Assembly (NCBI RefSeq): GCF_000620705.1
Contig: NZ_KK211172.1
Coordinates: forward strand, 80,377 to 144,376
From: Nocardioides sp. URHA0020
GTDB taxonomy: Bacteria > Actinomycetota > Actinomycetes > Propionibacteriales > Nocardioidaceae
DNA length: 64,000 nucleotides
Direction: 5' to 3'
The notes under the pieces are model-generated. The model was not told where the DNA came from. It was given only the letters and a program-made list of their open reading frames with translations, and searched no databases. Shown piece by piece: positions 19,787 through 29,043 of the stretch (positions are counted from its first letter, which is position 1; the number at the start of each line of letters is the position of its first letter). Both the position numbers and the translations under genes were made by a program.

Positions 19787-21247
19787 TCAGAGCCTGCGTC
19801 GTACGGCGTCTGCGAACGCGTCGCCGCGCTCGGCGTAGTTGGTGAACATGTCCATGGAGGCACATCCGGGGGCCAGCAGCACCGTGTCGCCGGGTCGGGC
19901 CAACTCGGTTGCGGCACCCACGACACGCTCCATGGCATGCCCACCGCTTACGCCCCCAGTCTCGTCGCCGTCGACGAGGATGACGGGCACATCGGGCGCG
20001 TGTCGCGAAAGGGCGTCCGCGATCACGTCGCGGTCCCGGCCGATCAGCACGACGGCGCGGAGCCGGTCGCGCGCGGCCAGCACCAGGTCGTCGAAGCTGG
20101 CCCCCTTCGCCAGGCCGCCGGCGACCCACACGACGGAGTCGTAGGCCAGCAGGGAGGACTGGGCGGCGTGCGGGTTGGTCGCCTTGGAGTCGTCGACCCA
20201 GGTGACGCCGTCGCGCTCCCCCACGACCGCGATCCGGTGGCCGTCGGGGCGGAAGGAGCGCAGCCCGTCGCGCACGGCGCTCTGGGAGACCCCGTGCGAG
20301 CGCGCGAGCGCCGCAGCGGCCAGGGCGTTGGCGACGAAGTGCGGCGCCGGTGAGGCCAGGTCGGAGATGGTGCACAGCTCGGCGGCGCTGCTGTCACGCT
20401 GCTCGATGAAGGCCCGGTCGGCGAGGATGTCCTCGACCAGGCCCACCATGCCCACGCTCGGCATGCCGAGCGTGAAGCCCACGGCGCGGGCACCCTCGAT
20501 GACGTCGGCCTCGCGGACCAGCCGCTCGGTCTCGGGGTCGGCGACGTTGTAGATGCAGGCGCGCTGCACGCGCTCGTAGATGCGGCCCTTGTCGGCCGCG
20601 TAGTCGCGCATCCCGCTCGGACCGGGATACCAGTCCAGGTGGTCCTCCGCGACGTTGAGGACCGCGGCTGACTCCGCGCTCATCGAGTCGGTGTAGTGCA
20701 GCTGGAAGCTGGACAGCTCCACGGCGAGCACGTCGTACGGCTCGGGGTCCATCACGGCCTCGACGATCGGCAGCCCGACGTTGCCCACCGCGAGGCTGCG
20801 CAGACCCGCCGCGCGCAGGATGGCGTCGAGCATCTGCACGGTCGTGGTCTTGCCGTTGGTGCCGGTCACACAGAGCCACGGCGTGCGGTGGTCGGGGTCG
20901 CGCAGCCGCCAGGCCAGCTCGACCTCCCCCCACACCGGGATGCCGCGCGCGGTGGCCTGCGCGAGCAGGGGCGCCGTCGGCCTCCAGCCGGGCGAGGTGA
21001 CCAGCACGTCGACGTCGTCGGGCAGCGTCGCGGTGGCACCGGGACCCAGGCGTACGTCGGCCCCGAGCACCTCGAGCAGCTCGGCCTTCTCGGCACGCTC
21101 ACCGGCGTCGGACTCGTCGAGCGCGACGACGCTGGCGCCGAGGTGGTTGAGGTTGTCGGCGGCGGCGAAGCCGGAGACGCCGAAGCCGGCGACGACCGCG
21201 CGGACGCCCTCCCAGGAGTCGTGACGACCGAGGATGTCCGGGTTCAC
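19787..21247 (-). CDS. murD: UDP-MurNAc-L-Ala:D-Glu ligase
   Basis: A 486-residue Mur ligase adding D-Glu. The ATP loop is VTGTNGKTTTVQML; VELSSFQLHYTD, NVAEDHLDWYPG and VDDSKATNPHAA are MurD signatures. The GTG at 21247 overlaps the mraY stop as GTGA. Its stop lies 26 bp before ftsW. Confidence 0.97.
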   Translation of the reverse strand: MNPDILGRHDSWEGVRAVVAGFGVSGFAAADNLNHLGASVVALDESDAGERAEKAELLEVLGADVRLGPGATATLPDDVDVLVTSPGWRPTAPLLAQATARGIPVWGEVELAWRLRDPDHRTPWLCVTGTNGKTTTVQMLDAILRAAGLRSLAVGNVGLPIVEAVMDPEPYDVLAVELSSFQLHYTDSMSAESAAVLNVAEDHLDWYPGPSGMRDYAADKGRIYERVQRACIYNVADPETERLVREADVIEGARAVGFTLGMPSVGMVGLVEDILADRAFIEQRDSSAAELCTISDLASPAPHFVANALAAAALARSHGVSQSAVRDGLRSFRPDGHRIAVVGERDGVTWVDDSKATNPHAAQSSLLAYDSVVWVAGGLAKGASFDDLVLAARDRLRAVVLIGRDRDVIADALSRHAPDVPVILVDGDETGGVSGGHAMERVVGAATELARPGDTVLLAPGCASMDMFTNYAERGDAFADAVRRRL

Positions 21248-22353
21248 AGCCGAGCGACCCACTCGGCGTAGAAGATCCCGAGGCCACCGGCCACGCAGAG
21301 CCCGGTGATGATCCAGAACCGGATCACGACGGTGACCTGCTCCCAGCCGAGCATCTCGAAGTGGTGCTGGAGCGGCGCCATCCGGAAGACCCGGTGTCCG
21401 GGTTGGACGCGGAAGATCTTGCGGACCACGCCGGACCGCCGGGACAGCTTGAAGAAGCCCACCTGGATCATCACCGACAGCGTGATCACCAGGAAGAGCC
21501 CGCCGAGGACCACCAGCAGCAGCTCGGTGCGGGTCAGGATCGCCAGACCGGCGAGCGCGCCGCCCAGCGAGAGCGAGCCGGTGTCGCCCATGAATATCTG
21601 GGCCGGCGAGGCGTTCCACCACAGGAACCCGAAGCACGCCCCGGTCAGCGCGGCCGACACGATGGCGAGGTCCAGCGGGTCGCGGACGTCGTAGCAGAGC
21701 GGCGTCGGGTCGGCGCCGCAGAACTGGTTGCCCTGCCAGATGTTCACGATCATGTACGCCGCGAACACCATCGTGCACGCACCGGTCGCGAGGCCGTCGA
21801 GACCGTCGGTGAGGTTCACGGCGTTGCTGGTGCCGACGACGATCACCCAGATCAGCAGCACGGCCACGACCATCGGCAGCGCCAGCCAGCTGATGTCGCG
21901 CAGGAACGAGATCTTCTGCGACGCCGGCGACACGCCGTTCTCGTCCTCCAGCAGGGGCGAGAGCGCGAGCACGCCGAAGACCACGGCGATGACGGTCTGC
22001 CCGATCATCTTCGCCTTGCTGCGCAGCCCGAGGCTGCGCTGCTTGGAGATCTTGATGTAGTCGTCGAGGAAGCCGACCAGCCCCATCCCCACGAAGAGGA
22101 AGAGCAGGAGCAGGGCCGACGCGGAGGGTGCGGTGCGGGTGATCAGCAGCGCGCTGAAGTAGCCGACCACCGTCGCGAGGATGATCACGACCCCGCCCAT
22201 TGTGGGCGTGCCGCGCTTGGTGTGGTGGGTCGTCGGGCCGTCGTCGCGGATCTCCTGGCCGTAGCCCCACTTGGTGAACAGGCCGATCGCGACCCGGGTG
22301 CCGAGCAACGAGATCAGCAGGGACAGGCCGCCGCCGAACAGGATGGCTCTCAT
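21244..22353 (-). CDS. mraY: Phospho-MurNAc-pentapeptide translocase
   Basis: A 369-residue integral membrane enzyme with about ten helices that makes lipid I from UDP-MurNAc-pentapeptide and undecaprenyl phosphate. TKRGTPTMGGVVI, GFLDDYIKI, NAVNLTDGLDGLATG (catalytic Asp) and APLQHHFEMLG are family motifs. ATG 22353 overlaps the murF stop (ATGA). Confidence 0.97.
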   Translation of the reverse strand: MRAILFGGGLSLLISLLGTRVAIGLFTKWGYGQEIRDDGPTTHHTKRGTPTMGGVVIILATVVGYFSALLITRTAPSASALLLLFLFVGMGLVGFLDDYIKISKQRSLGLRSKAKMIGQTVIAVVFGVLALSPLLEDENGVSPASQKISFLRDISWLALPMVVAVLLIWVIVVGTSNAVNLTDGLDGLATGACTMVFAAYMIVNIWQGNQFCGADPTPLCYDVRDPLDLAIVSAALTGACFGFLWWNASPAQIFMGDTGSLSLGGALAGLAILTRTELLLVVLGGLFLVITLSVMIQVGFFKLSRRSGVVRKIFRVQPGHRVFRMAPLQHHFEMLGWEQVTVVIRFWIITGLCVAGGLGIFYAEWVARL

Positions 22354-23738
22354 GGCGTGCTGGTCCCTCCCTCCTGGTCTTGGGCGAGCAGTTGCTCCGA
22401 GATCACCCACAGCGCGACGCCGTTGGATGCCTTGACGAGGACGACGTCCCCGGCCGCGACATTCTCGCGCACCCAGGCCAGTGCCTCGTCACGCCCCGCC
22501 GTGACGATCGCCTCACCGTCCCAGTCGACGTCCGCCGAGCGCAGCCCGTCGGCGATGCCGGCGGCTGGTTCGCCGACGACCACGACCACGTCGATGCCGA
22601 GGGCGGCAGCAGCCCGGCCGACCTCGGCGTGCCCCGCGTGGGCGCTGGTGCCGAGCTCGCGCATCTCCCCGAGGACCGCGACGGTACGACGAGCGCGCCG
22701 CTCGCCGATGAGCCGCAGGGCGTCCAGGGCGGCCGTCGTCGAGGCCGGGTTGGCGTTGTAGGAGTCGTTGATCACGATCAGGCCGTCGGCTCGCTCGTGC
22801 AGCTCCATCCGCATCGGCGAGGCCGACTCCGAGCCCGACAGCCCGGCGGCGACCTCGGCCAGCGGGAGGCCGACGGCAAGGGCGAGCGCGGCGGCCGCGA
22901 GCGCGTTCTCGATCTGGTGGGCGCCGCTCAGGCGCAGCCGCACCTGGTGCCAGGCGTCGCCGTACCCGAGGTGGAAGGACGGCCGCCCGAGGTCGTCGGA
23001 CGTGATGTCGCGCGCGGAGACGTCTCCGCCGGGACCGAACGTGAGGACGCGGGCGCGGGTGCGCGACGCCATCGCGGCGACCAGGGGGTCGGCGGCGTTG
23101 AGCACGGCGGTCCCCTCGACGGGCAGCGCCTCGACGATCTCGCCCTTGGCGAGCGCGATCGCCTCCTGGGAGCCGAACTCACCGATGTGCGCGGTGCCCA
23201 CGTTGATGACCGCTGCCACCCGAGGCGGGGCGATCTCGCACAGGTAGGCGATGTGCCCGATGCCACGAGCACCCATCTCGACCACGAGGTGGCGGGTCCC
23301 GGCATCGGCGGCGAGCACGGTGAGGGGGACGCCGAGCTCGTTGTTGTGGTTGCCCGCGGTCGCCACGGTGGGCCCGGCAGCGGCCAGGACCTGGGCGAGG
23401 TAGTCCTTGGTGCCCGTCTTGCCCTGGGAGCCGGTGAGCGCGACCACCGTGACGTCCAGGCGGTCCAGGACGTGGCGGGCGAGGCGACCGAGCGCGACCA
23501 CGGGGTCGTCGACGACCACCGTCGGGGCACCGGTCGGGCGACTGCCGAGCACCGCGTGGGCGCCGTCGGCGTACGCGTGCCCGTCGACGCGCTCCCCCAC
23601 GACCGCGACGAAGAGCCCGCCGGGCAGCCGGTTGCGGCTGTCGAGGTACGGCGGGCCGTCCACCACCAGGTCCGCGACCTCGGGGCTGACGGTGCCGTTC
23701 ACGGCGTCGGCGATCTCGCCGAGGGTCATCGGGATCAT
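22350..23738 (-). CDS. murF: D-Ala-D-Ala-adding enzyme
   Basis: A 462-residue Mur ligase that attaches D-Ala-D-Ala to UDP-MurNAc-tripeptide. The ATP loop is LTGSQGKTGTKDYL; TAGNHNNELGVPLT, VEMGARGIGHIAYL and INDSYNANPASTTAAL are MurF signatures. ATG 23738 overlaps the murE stop (ATGA). Confidence 0.97.
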   Translation of the reverse strand: MIPMTLGEIADAVNGTVSPEVADLVVDGPPYLDSRNRLPGGLFVAVVGERVDGHAYADGAHAVLGSRPTGAPTVVVDDPVVALGRLARHVLDRLDVTVVALTGSQGKTGTKDYLAQVLAAAGPTVATAGNHNNELGVPLTVLAADAGTRHLVVEMGARGIGHIAYLCEIAPPRVAAVINVGTAHIGEFGSQEAIALAKGEIVEALPVEGTAVLNAADPLVAAMASRTRARVLTFGPGGDVSARDITSDDLGRPSFHLGYGDAWHQVRLRLSGAHQIENALAAAALALAVGLPLAEVAAGLSGSESASPMRMELHERADGLIVINDSYNANPASTTAALDALRLIGERRARRTVAVLGEMRELGTSAHAGHAEVGRAAAALGIDVVVVVGEPAAGIADGLRSADVDWDGEAIVTAGRDEALAWVRENVAAGDVVLVKASNGVALWVISEQLLAQDQEGGTSTP

Positions 23739-25255
23739 CGGAGGGCCTCGCGAACGACGTCGCGGTCGTCGAAGGGATGGACCGCGCCGCCGATCTCCTG
23801 ACCGGTCTCGTGGCCCTTGCCCGCGATCAGGACGATGTCGCCCGGCGCGGCGAGCCGGAGGGCCTCCCCGATGGCGGCGCGGCGGTCGCCGATCTCGAGC
23901 ACCTCGGCGGCCGAGTCGGAGATCCCGGCGAGCATCGCCGCCCGGATCGCCGCGGGGTCCTCGGTGCGCGGGTTGTCGTCGGTGACGACGACGACGTCGG
24001 CCAACCGGGCCGCGATCTCGGCCATGATCGGGCGCTTGCCGGGGTCGCGGTCGCCCCCGGCGCCGAGCACGACGATGACCCGCCCGTCCGTGAGCGGGCG
24101 CAGGGTGCGGAGAGCGGCGGCCACGGCGTCGGGCTTGTGGGCGTAGTCGACGACGACCACGAAGTCCTGGCCGGTCTCCACTCGCTCCAGACGGCCCGGG
24201 ACGCCCCCGCCCCCGGCGATGCCGGCCGCCACGACCACCGGGTCGAGGCCGGCCTCGCCGGCGGCCGCGACGGCGGCCAGGGTGTTGGACACGTTGAAGT
24301 CGCCGGGCAGCGGGCACCCGGCAGTGATGCGCTCCCCCGCGGGGGTGGTGATGACGAAGGTCGACCCGGCGGCGGTCAGCTCGACGTCCGAGACCTGCCA
24401 GTCGGCGGTCGCGCCCTCGGCGGAGAAGGTGCGCAGCGGGATGCTGGCGCGCTCGAGCAGCAGCCGGCCGTGCTCGTCGTCGATGTTGACCAGCCCGGTC
24501 CGGGCGCGGGCGGGGGTGAAGAGCGACGCCTTGGCGGCGAAGTAGTCGTCGACGTCGCGGTGGAAGTCGAGGTGGTCGCGGCCGAGGTTAAGGAAGACGG
24601 CGACGTCGAAGACGACCCCGTCGACCCGGCCCAGCACGAGAGCGTGGCTGGAGACCTCCATCGCGCAGGCCTCCACGCCGCGCTCGCGCATCACCGCGAA
24701 GAGGCCGTGTAGGTCGGGTGCCTCCGGGGTGGTCAGCGCGGTCTTGACCTCCTCGCCCGCGACCCGGGTGCCGACGGTGCCGATCACCGCGGAGCGCACC
24801 CCGGCCCGCTGCAGGCCGCCGTCCAGGAGCCGGGTGGTGGTCGTCTTGCCCTGGGTGCCGGTGACCCCGATCACCCGCATCGCGGCCGCGGGCTCGCCGT
24901 ACACCCGGGCGGCCAGGCGGCCGAGCACGGAGCGCGGGTGCTCCACGACCAGGAGTGGTACGCCGACCCCGGCGAGCTCGCCGCCGGCGGGGTCGGTCAG
25001 CAGGGCGACCGCGCCCGAGGCGACCGCGTCGGCGGCGAACTCGGCGCCGTGGCGGCGAGCGCCGGGCAGGGCGGCGTACAGGTCTCCGGGCAGGATGCGC
25101 TGCGAGCTGAGCGAGACGCCGCTCAGCGTCACGCCCTCGGTCGTGCCGCGCACCTCGGTCGAGGCGTCGGCGCCGGTCAGCCAGGTCGCCAGCTCGCCGA
25201 GCGGGGTGTGCTCGGGCTGCCGGGGCCTGGTCGCGGCCGTCTGGTCGTCGGTCAC
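23735..25255 (-). CDS. murE: UDP-MurNAc-tripeptide synthetase
   Basis: A 506-residue Mur ligase adding the third stem residue. The ATP loop is VTGTQGKTTTTRL and the acceptor-specificity motif is TDDNPRTEDP; DNPR is the diaminopimelate-type signature. Two adjacent GTG codons exist (25258, 25255). I choose 25255 because a TAGCCT -10 box sits exactly 6 nt upstream, suggesting an internal leaderless promoter. Whether the isomer used is meso- or LL-diaminopimelate cannot be read from this motif. An ATGA overlap links it to murF. Confidence 0.96.
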   Translation of the reverse strand: MTDDQTAATRPRQPEHTPLGELATWLTGADASTEVRGTTEGVTLSGVSLSSQRILPGDLYAALPGARRHGAEFAADAVASGAVALLTDPAGGELAGVGVPLLVVEHPRSVLGRLAARVYGEPAAAMRVIGVTGTQGKTTTTRLLDGGLQRAGVRSAVIGTVGTRVAGEEVKTALTTPEAPDLHGLFAVMRERGVEACAMEVSSHALVLGRVDGVVFDVAVFLNLGRDHLDFHRDVDDYFAAKASLFTPARARTGLVNIDDEHGRLLLERASIPLRTFSAEGATADWQVSDVELTAAGSTFVITTPAGERITAGCPLPGDFNVSNTLAAVAAAGEAGLDPVVVAAGIAGGGGVPGRLERVETGQDFVVVVDYAHKPDAVAAALRTLRPLTDGRVIVVLGAGGDRDPGKRPIMAEIAARLADVVVVTDDNPRTEDPAAIRAAMLAGISDSAAEVLEIGDRRAAIGEALRLAAPGDIVLIAGKGHETGQEIGGAVHPFDDRDVVREALR

Positions 25256-25267
25256 CACGCGAGGCTA
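25256..25267 (-). promoter_or_regulatory. Internal leaderless -10 box before murE (TAGCCT)
   Basis: On the minus strand TAGCCT (25262-25267) is followed by 6 nt and GTG 25255. It falls in the 34-bp gap after ftsI, one of the few gaps within the dcw block. Confidence 0.45.
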
Positions 25268-25292
25268 TCGCTGGTGCTGACGGCGCTGAAGG

Positions 25293-27068
25293 TCACCACT
25301 CGACGGGCAGCTGCGACGGCTGGGTGCCGGTCGGCGGGACCGCGTAGCGGCGCAGCGCGTAGCTCATGATCTTGGAGAAGGCCGGGCCGGCGACCGAGCC
25401 GCCACCGCCGCCGTTGCGAGGGTTCTGGACGACGACGTAGATCGTGAAGCGCGGGTCGTCGGCCGGGGCGAAGCCGGCGAAGGAGACGGTGTCGGTGCCG
25501 TCGTAGCAGCCGCACTCGGCGCCGACCCGCTGCGCCGTGCCGGTCTTGCCCGCGACCCGGTAGCCGGCCACCGCAGCGCCCGGCGCGACGCCGACCTCGG
25601 GGTCGATGACCCGCTCCATCATCCGCATGGTCTGCGTGGCCGCCTTGGCGCTCACGACCCGCTTGCGGGTGGCGTGGTCGGTGCCGACCGGGACGCCGTC
25701 GTCGGTCGTGGCGGAGCCCTCGATCAGGCTGGGCGAGACGCGGACGCCGCCGTTGGCGATCGTGTTGATCGCCGCGGCCATCTGCACCCCGTTGACCGAG
25801 ACCGACTGACCGAAGGCGATGCGGTCCTGCATCTGGTGAGTCCAGGTGCTGCCGGCCGGCAGCAGGCCCGAGGTCTCGCCCCGGACACCGACGTCGGTCT
25901 TCTGCCCGAGCCCGAACTTCTGCAGGTAGGTGTAGAGCTGGCCCTGCTTGAACTTGTCGGCCGCGAGCACGGTGCCGATGTTGGAGGACTTGGCGATCAC
26001 GCCGGCGAGCGTCAGCGGGATGGTGCCGTGCTGCCACCAGTCGTTGATCGGCCGGTCCTCGCGGCGCAGCTGGCCGGGCACCACGATCCTGGTGCGCGGC
26101 GACACGACGCCGAGGTCGATCAGCGAGCTCATGGTGAGCACCTTCTCCACCGAGCCGGGCTCGTAGACGTCCTGGAGCGCCCGCGAGCCGAGGTCGGCCT
26201 TCGGGGAGGCGGTCGGGTCGTTGGCGTCGTACGTCGGGCCGTCCGCGACGGCCAGCAGGCCGCCACTGCGGGTGTCCATGACGATGGCGAAGCCGGAGTC
26301 GGCGCGGGAGTCCTCGACGGTCTGCTGCAGCACGCGCTGGGCGTACCACTGCAGGTCGAGGTCGAGCGTCGTCTGGAGGGGCTTGCCGTCGACCGGCTCC
26401 TTGACCGTGCTCTCGCCGAGAGGGATCCGGTTGCCGCCGCCGACCTCGTAGCGCGCCGAGCCGTCCTTGCCCGAGAGCTGCTTGTCGAAGGTCCGCTCGA
26501 AGCCGGCCAGGGGCTCGTCGGTGCCGATGAAGCCGACCAGGTTGGCGGCCACGTCGTCGGCCGGGTAGTCCCGCACCGGGTCGCGCTCGGTGTCGAGGCC
26601 CTTGAAGCCGCGGCTCTTCGCCTCGTCCATGATGTCGGTCGCGATGGTGGAGGGCACCCGGCGCGCGATGTACTCGAAGCGGACCTCGGTGCCGTCGACC
26701 TTGTGCTCGCGGAGCTTGGCGAGCGTCGAGGCGTAGTCGATGTCGAGGCGCTTGTAGAGGAACGCCGCGAGCTCGGCGGCGTGCGCACCGGTGAGCTTGG
26801 GGTCCGCGATCAGCATCATCCCGGCCACGGAGTCGGCCAGCGGCTCGCCGTTGCGGTCGACGATGTCACCGCGCTCGGCCGGCAGGTCCACGCGGTGCAG
26901 GTTCTCGGCGGCCGCCATCTGGGCGTACGAGTTCGGGTCGAGCCCCTGGAGCTGCACCAGCCGGGCGCCGAAGACCGACAGCGCGATCGCGATCACCAGG
27001 AAGCCGACGCGCAACCGCAGCTGCGGCGAGCCGCGGCGGGTGCCGCGGGGCGTCGTGGTCGCGGGCAA
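25293..27068 (-). CDS. ftsI: Septal transpeptidase FtsI (class B PBP)
   Basis: A 591-residue class B penicillin-binding protein. A basic N-terminus and one membrane helix (about 19-41) precede a pedestal domain with AERGDIVDRNGEPLA. The transpeptidase active site has S-x-x-K in EPGSVEKVL near residue 305, SxN in KSSNIGT and KTG in AGKTGTAQ near residue 507. The SVEK tetrad differs from the common STFK but keeps Ser and Lys. The TTG at 27068 has AGGAG 6 nt upstream. Confidence 0.95.
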   Translation of the reverse strand: MPATTTPRGTRRGSPQLRLRVGFLVIAIALSVFGARLVQLQGLDPNSYAQMAAAENLHRVDLPAERGDIVDRNGEPLADSVAGMMLIADPKLTGAHAAELAAFLYKRLDIDYASTLAKLREHKVDGTEVRFEYIARRVPSTIATDIMDEAKSRGFKGLDTERDPVRDYPADDVAANLVGFIGTDEPLAGFERTFDKQLSGKDGSARYEVGGGNRIPLGESTVKEPVDGKPLQTTLDLDLQWYAQRVLQQTVEDSRADSGFAIVMDTRSGGLLAVADGPTYDANDPTASPKADLGSRALQDVYEPGSVEKVLTMSSLIDLGVVSPRTRIVVPGQLRREDRPINDWWQHGTIPLTLAGVIAKSSNIGTVLAADKFKQGQLYTYLQKFGLGQKTDVGVRGETSGLLPAGSTWTHQMQDRIAFGQSVSVNGVQMAAAINTIANGGVRVSPSLIEGSATTDDGVPVGTDHATRKRVVSAKAATQTMRMMERVIDPEVGVAPGAAVAGYRVAGKTGTAQRVGAECGCYDGTDTVSFAGFAPADDPRFTIYVVVQNPRNGGGGGSVAGPAFSKIMSYALRRYAVPPTGTQPSQLPVEW

Positions 27069-27110
27069 CGGCTGCTCCTCGCTCGGGGTGACGGATGGGA
27101 CGGGTGTGAA

Positions 27111-27683
27111 CTAGCGGCTCTTCTTCTTACCGTCTCCCGTGGTCCGGGCGGCGCTGCCACCGGCCGTGTCGTCCGTCGACTTGCCGGCCGCCGTGCTCGC
27201 CGGCGGTGCCGCGACGCGGACGACCTTGGTCCGCGGGCTCAGCACCGCGGGCTTGGCCGGCGCCTTGGCGTGGATGCGCAGCGGGACGGCGTCCGAGCAC
27301 GGTGCGCCGGTGACCTCGCCGGTGCCGAGCTGGAGGAAGGCCGGGCTGCACGCCTGGACCATCCCGAGCTTCACGGCCGCGCCGGCGATCCGCTGGGGGT
27401 TGCGCAGCCGGTCGAGGTCCATCCCGAGGCTCTGCTCGCGGGCCGCCAGACGCGTCGACTGCTGCTCCAGCGCGGTGGTCGCGAACGACGCCTGCTGCAT
27501 CGAGGTGTTGAAGAGGAGCAGTCCGACGACGCCGCCGAGCAGCACCATGGACACCAGGGCGAGGAACGGCGCGCGACCGGCCGTCGTACGCCGCCGCGGG
27601 ACCACCGTGAGGCGGGCCCGCTGGATGGCGTCCTCGGCCAGTCGGGGGATCCGGGACCGCACCTGCATGGCCGGAGTACTCAT
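27111..27683 (-). CDS. FtsL-like bitopic division protein
   Basis: A 190-residue protein: basic cytoplasmic part (about 1-38), one membrane helix (about 39-61) and an extracytoplasmic coiled-coil stretch rich in Gln, Arg and Leu (about 65-100) with the FtsL-like LRNPQRIAGAAVKLGMV. A long Ala/Pro/Lys tail ends GKKKSR. Position between rsmH and ftsI and the topology support an FtsL role, stabilising the FtsWI complex. ATG 27683 overlaps the rsmH stop (ATGA). Confidence 0.82.
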   Translation of the reverse strand: MSTPAMQVRSRIPRLAEDAIQRARLTVVPRRRTTAGRAPFLALVSMVLLGGVVGLLLFNTSMQQASFATTALEQQSTRLAAREQSLGMDLDRLRNPQRIAGAAVKLGMVQACSPAFLQLGTGEVTGAPCSDAVPLRIHAKAPAKPAVLSPRTKVVRVAAPPASTAAGKSTDDTAGGSAARTTGDGKKKSR

Positions 27684-28642
27684 GCCGCCGCTCCCTTGTC
27701 TCGCACGCGCTCGATGACGCGCAGCCGCACCGAGGCGGCCCGCGGGTTCTCGGAGATCTCTGCCGGGCTCGCCTTCTCGCTGCCCCGGGTGACCAGGCGC
27801 AGCGCCGGCTCGTGCCCCTCCGGCACGAACGGCAGGTCCACGGGGACGTCACTGCGGCTGGCGGCGACGAAGGCCTGCTTCACCAGGCGGTCCTCCAGCG
27901 AGTGGTAGGACTCGACGACGACCCGACCGCCGACGTTGATCGCGTCGATCGAGGCCGGCATCGCCCGGCGCAGGACAGCGAGCTCGTCGTTGACCTCCAT
28001 CCGCAGGGCCTGGAAGGTGCGCTTGGCCGGGTGTCCCCCGGTCCGTCGCGCCGGGGCCGGGATCTCGGCGTACAGGAGCTCGACGAGCCGCCCGGACCTG
28101 GTGAACGGCTCCTTGGCCCGCTCGCGCACGACCGCACCGGCGATCTTGCGGGCGAACTTCTCCTCGCCGTACTCGCGCAGGATCCGGGTCAGGTCGGAGG
28201 CCTCGTAGGTGTTGAGCACCTCGGCGGCGGTGATGCCCGTGGTGCCGTCCATCCTCATGTCGAGCGGCGCGTCCTCGGCGTACGCGAAACCGCGCTCGCG
28301 GACGTCGAGCTGCATGGAGGAGACGCCGAGGTCGAACAGCACGCCGTCGACAGCGGACAGCCCGAGGTCGTCGAGCACGTCCTCGATCTCGTCATAGACG
28401 GCGTGGACGGCGGTGAAGCGGTCGCCGTACGGCGCGAGGCGCTCGCTGGCCAGTGCCAGGGCCTGCGGGTCCCGGTCGATGCCGATGACCCGGGTCGCGT
28501 CGATCCGGGAGAGCACGGCCTCGCTGTGGCCGCCGAGCCCGAGCGTGGCGTCGACGAGCACGGAGCCGGGGCGGTCCAGTGCGGGCGCGAGAAGAGCGAC
28601 GACCCGGTCCAGGAGGACGGGGACGTGGGAGGGGCCGGCCAT
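27680..28642 (-). CDS. rsmH: 16S rRNA m4C1402 N4-methyltransferase
   Basis: A 320-residue SAM-dependent methyltransferase. It begins with HVPVLLDRVVALLAP and VDATLGLGGHSEAVL (SAM loop). DGVLFDLGVSSMQLDVRERGFAY, TFQALRMEVNDELAVL and VESYHSLEDRLVK are RsmH signatures. ATG 28642 follows the small membrane gene's stop by 1 nt. Confidence 0.97.
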   Translation of the reverse strand: MAGPSHVPVLLDRVVALLAPALDRPGSVLVDATLGLGGHSEAVLSRIDATRVIGIDRDPQALALASERLAPYGDRFTAVHAVYDEIEDVLDDLGLSAVDGVLFDLGVSSMQLDVRERGFAYAEDAPLDMRMDGTTGITAAEVLNTYEASDLTRILREYGEEKFARKIAGAVVRERAKEPFTRSGRLVELLYAEIPAPARRTGGHPAKRTFQALRMEVNDELAVLRRAMPASIDAINVGGRVVVESYHSLEDRLVKQAFVAASRSDVPVDLPFVPEGHEPALRLVTRGSEKASPAEISENPRAASVRLRVIERVRDKGAAA

Positions 28643-28643
28643 G

Positions 28644-28817
28644 TCAGGCCTGTCGCGCCGCGACTGCGAGGAGCAGGAAGAAAGCAGCGACCCCGACCGA
28701 GGTGGCCGCGGAGAACGCCATCAGGGTGGCGGCATCCCGGGCCTGGTGCCGGACCCGCGGTGCGGCGGCGGCCGGCTCGGTGTACTGCGGCGGGGGTGCC
28801 GCGGAGGTGATGCTCAT
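28644..28817 (-). CDS. Small single-helix membrane protein in the dcw cluster
   Basis: A 57-residue open frame beginning MSITSAAPPPQYTEP, with a basic stretch (RVRHQARD) and one hydrophobic helix at about residues 31-53 before the end. The stop lies 1 nt before the rsmH ATG, a spacing typical of a real operon member. GAGGG lies about 10 nt upstream of the ATG. I do not recognise a family. A role with the divisome is inferred from position only. Confidence 0.6.
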   Translation of the reverse strand: MSITSAAPPPQYTEPAAAAPRVRHQARDAATLMAFSAATSVGVAAFFLLLAVAARQA

Positions 28818-28884
28818 GTGGTTCTCGACCCTCGATGTGGTGGTGCTGGGGAAGACTTCGAGTTGTGCTGCGATCCGCCTGACC

Positions 28885-28967
28885 AGGTCCCTGCCCGCTC
28901 CCGAAGGAAGGTGACATCTGGAACCGGGGAAGGTGCCCCAGATGTCGCGGGAGCGGGCTCGAGACCT
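28885..28967 (-). other. Three-tier hairpin between mraZ and the small membrane gene
   Basis: Three nested inverted repeats share one centre: AGGTC (28885-28889) with GACCT (28963-28967); an 11-bp perfect stem GCCCGCTCCCG (28893-28903) with its complement (28948-28958); and a 9-bp perfect stem GACATCTGG (28913-28921) with CCAGATGTC (28938-28946). The loop is 16 nt. It lies in the 226-bp gap after mraZ and would form in the dcw mRNA. It could be an attenuator, processing site or protein-binding RNA. Between it and mraZ (about 28990-29040) the DNA is a run of GCTGGT-like direct repeats; nothing else is seen. Confidence 0.65.
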
Positions 28968-29043
28968 CGTCCTGCGGATCGTGTGAAGCTCGTGGTGCTG
29001 TGCTGGTTGCTGGTGCTGCTTGCTGGTGCTGGTCGGTGGGCTG

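Noticed and set aside
25293..27068. FtsI considered a broken transpeptidase because the first motif is SVEK rather than STFK.
   Set aside because: Ser and Lys of S-x-x-K are kept, and SxN and KTG are intact, so activity is expected.
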